Source: an uncultured Clostridium sp.
Lineage (GTDB): Bacteria > Bacillota > Clostridia > TANB77 > CAG-508
NCBI GenBank assembly: GCA_900555075.1
Contig: USJO01000011.1
Span: 1-35,234, forward strand
Length of the DNA: 35,234 nt
Direction: 5' to 3'
The notes beneath the pieces were generated by a model. The model made no database searches. It was not told the origin of the DNA and worked only from the letters and a program-made list of their open reading frames with translations. The position numbers were made by a program, and so were the translations under genes. This document shows, one piece after another, positions 35,188 through 35,234 of the stretch. The first letter of the stretch is position 1, and each line of letters begins with the position of its first letter.

Positions 35188-35234
35188 AATTATATTACAA
35201 ATTGCAAAAAGTATTGCAATTTGTAATTTTTTAT
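35188..35234 (+). repeat. direct repeat copy 2 of the murA terminator
   Basis: Identical over 47 nt to 33042-33088 and cut off by the window end, so the repeat may be longer. The stretch between 35079 and 35187 holds no gene I can see. Confidence 0.9.

Overview
The window comes from a low-GC, endospore-forming member of the Bacillota, most likely an uncultured Clostridia lineage. The support is strong AT bias, a sigma-G gene, CotF-type spore coat proteins, MecA, an MEP (IspG/IspH) isoprenoid route, and AGA as the dominant arginine codon. A tRNA-Arg(UCU) gene is present. I cannot name the genus.

Layout. 1-4953: a pilin-like protein, then rnhB, pdp and pcrA in one direction. 5086-6702: two small coat-type proteins and a membrane-anchored M23 peptidase. 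6737-6852: first copy of a 116-nt three-hairpin repeat. 6862-10614: mecA (minus), then DUF4321, radC, mreB, mreC. 10660-12138: an unrecognised protein built from three ungapped 62-residue repeats. 12245-14157: ispG and ispH. 14201-23690: a sortase and two very large surface proteins with SdrD/Cna-B-like modules. 23736-24786: a response regulator with an HD-GYP domain. 24932-27151: a DnaJ-like protein, tRNA-Arg and an LCP protein. 27189-28421: a D-Ala-D-Ala carboxypeptidase-like protein that has lost all three catalytic motifs. 28496-31680: a ComEA-like protein, sigG, a 13-codon murA relic, a hypothetical protein and a secreted thermonuclease. 31790-33041: murA. 33042-35234: a 2.1-kb accessory segment bounded by 47-nt direct repeats, holding gene remnants and a DUF1016-type nuclease.

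Main discovery. Five reading-frame breaks interrupt four otherwise intact, conserved or full-length genes: mreB twice, murA, a 1587-residue surface protein, and the HD-GYP response regulator. All five have the same form. The zero frame reaches a CGG codon, and deleting only its C restores the frame with a glycine codon (GGA four times, GGT once). Scanning every gene I annotate, I found no other in-frame CGG. The simplest reading is that CGG is not a usable arginine codon here and that ribosomes shift +1 at it, reading CGGN as one glycine. That could happen through a hungry A site or a quadruplet-reading tRNA-Gly. The one frame break not at CGG lies in a transposon remnant, where decay is expected.

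Genes by theme: cell wall and shape (mreBC, murA, LCP, M23, dead carboxypeptidase), sporulation (sigG, coat proteins), surface display (sortase plus two giant proteins), signalling (HD-GYP), and DNA metabolism (rnhB, pcrA, radC, comEA-like, two nucleases).
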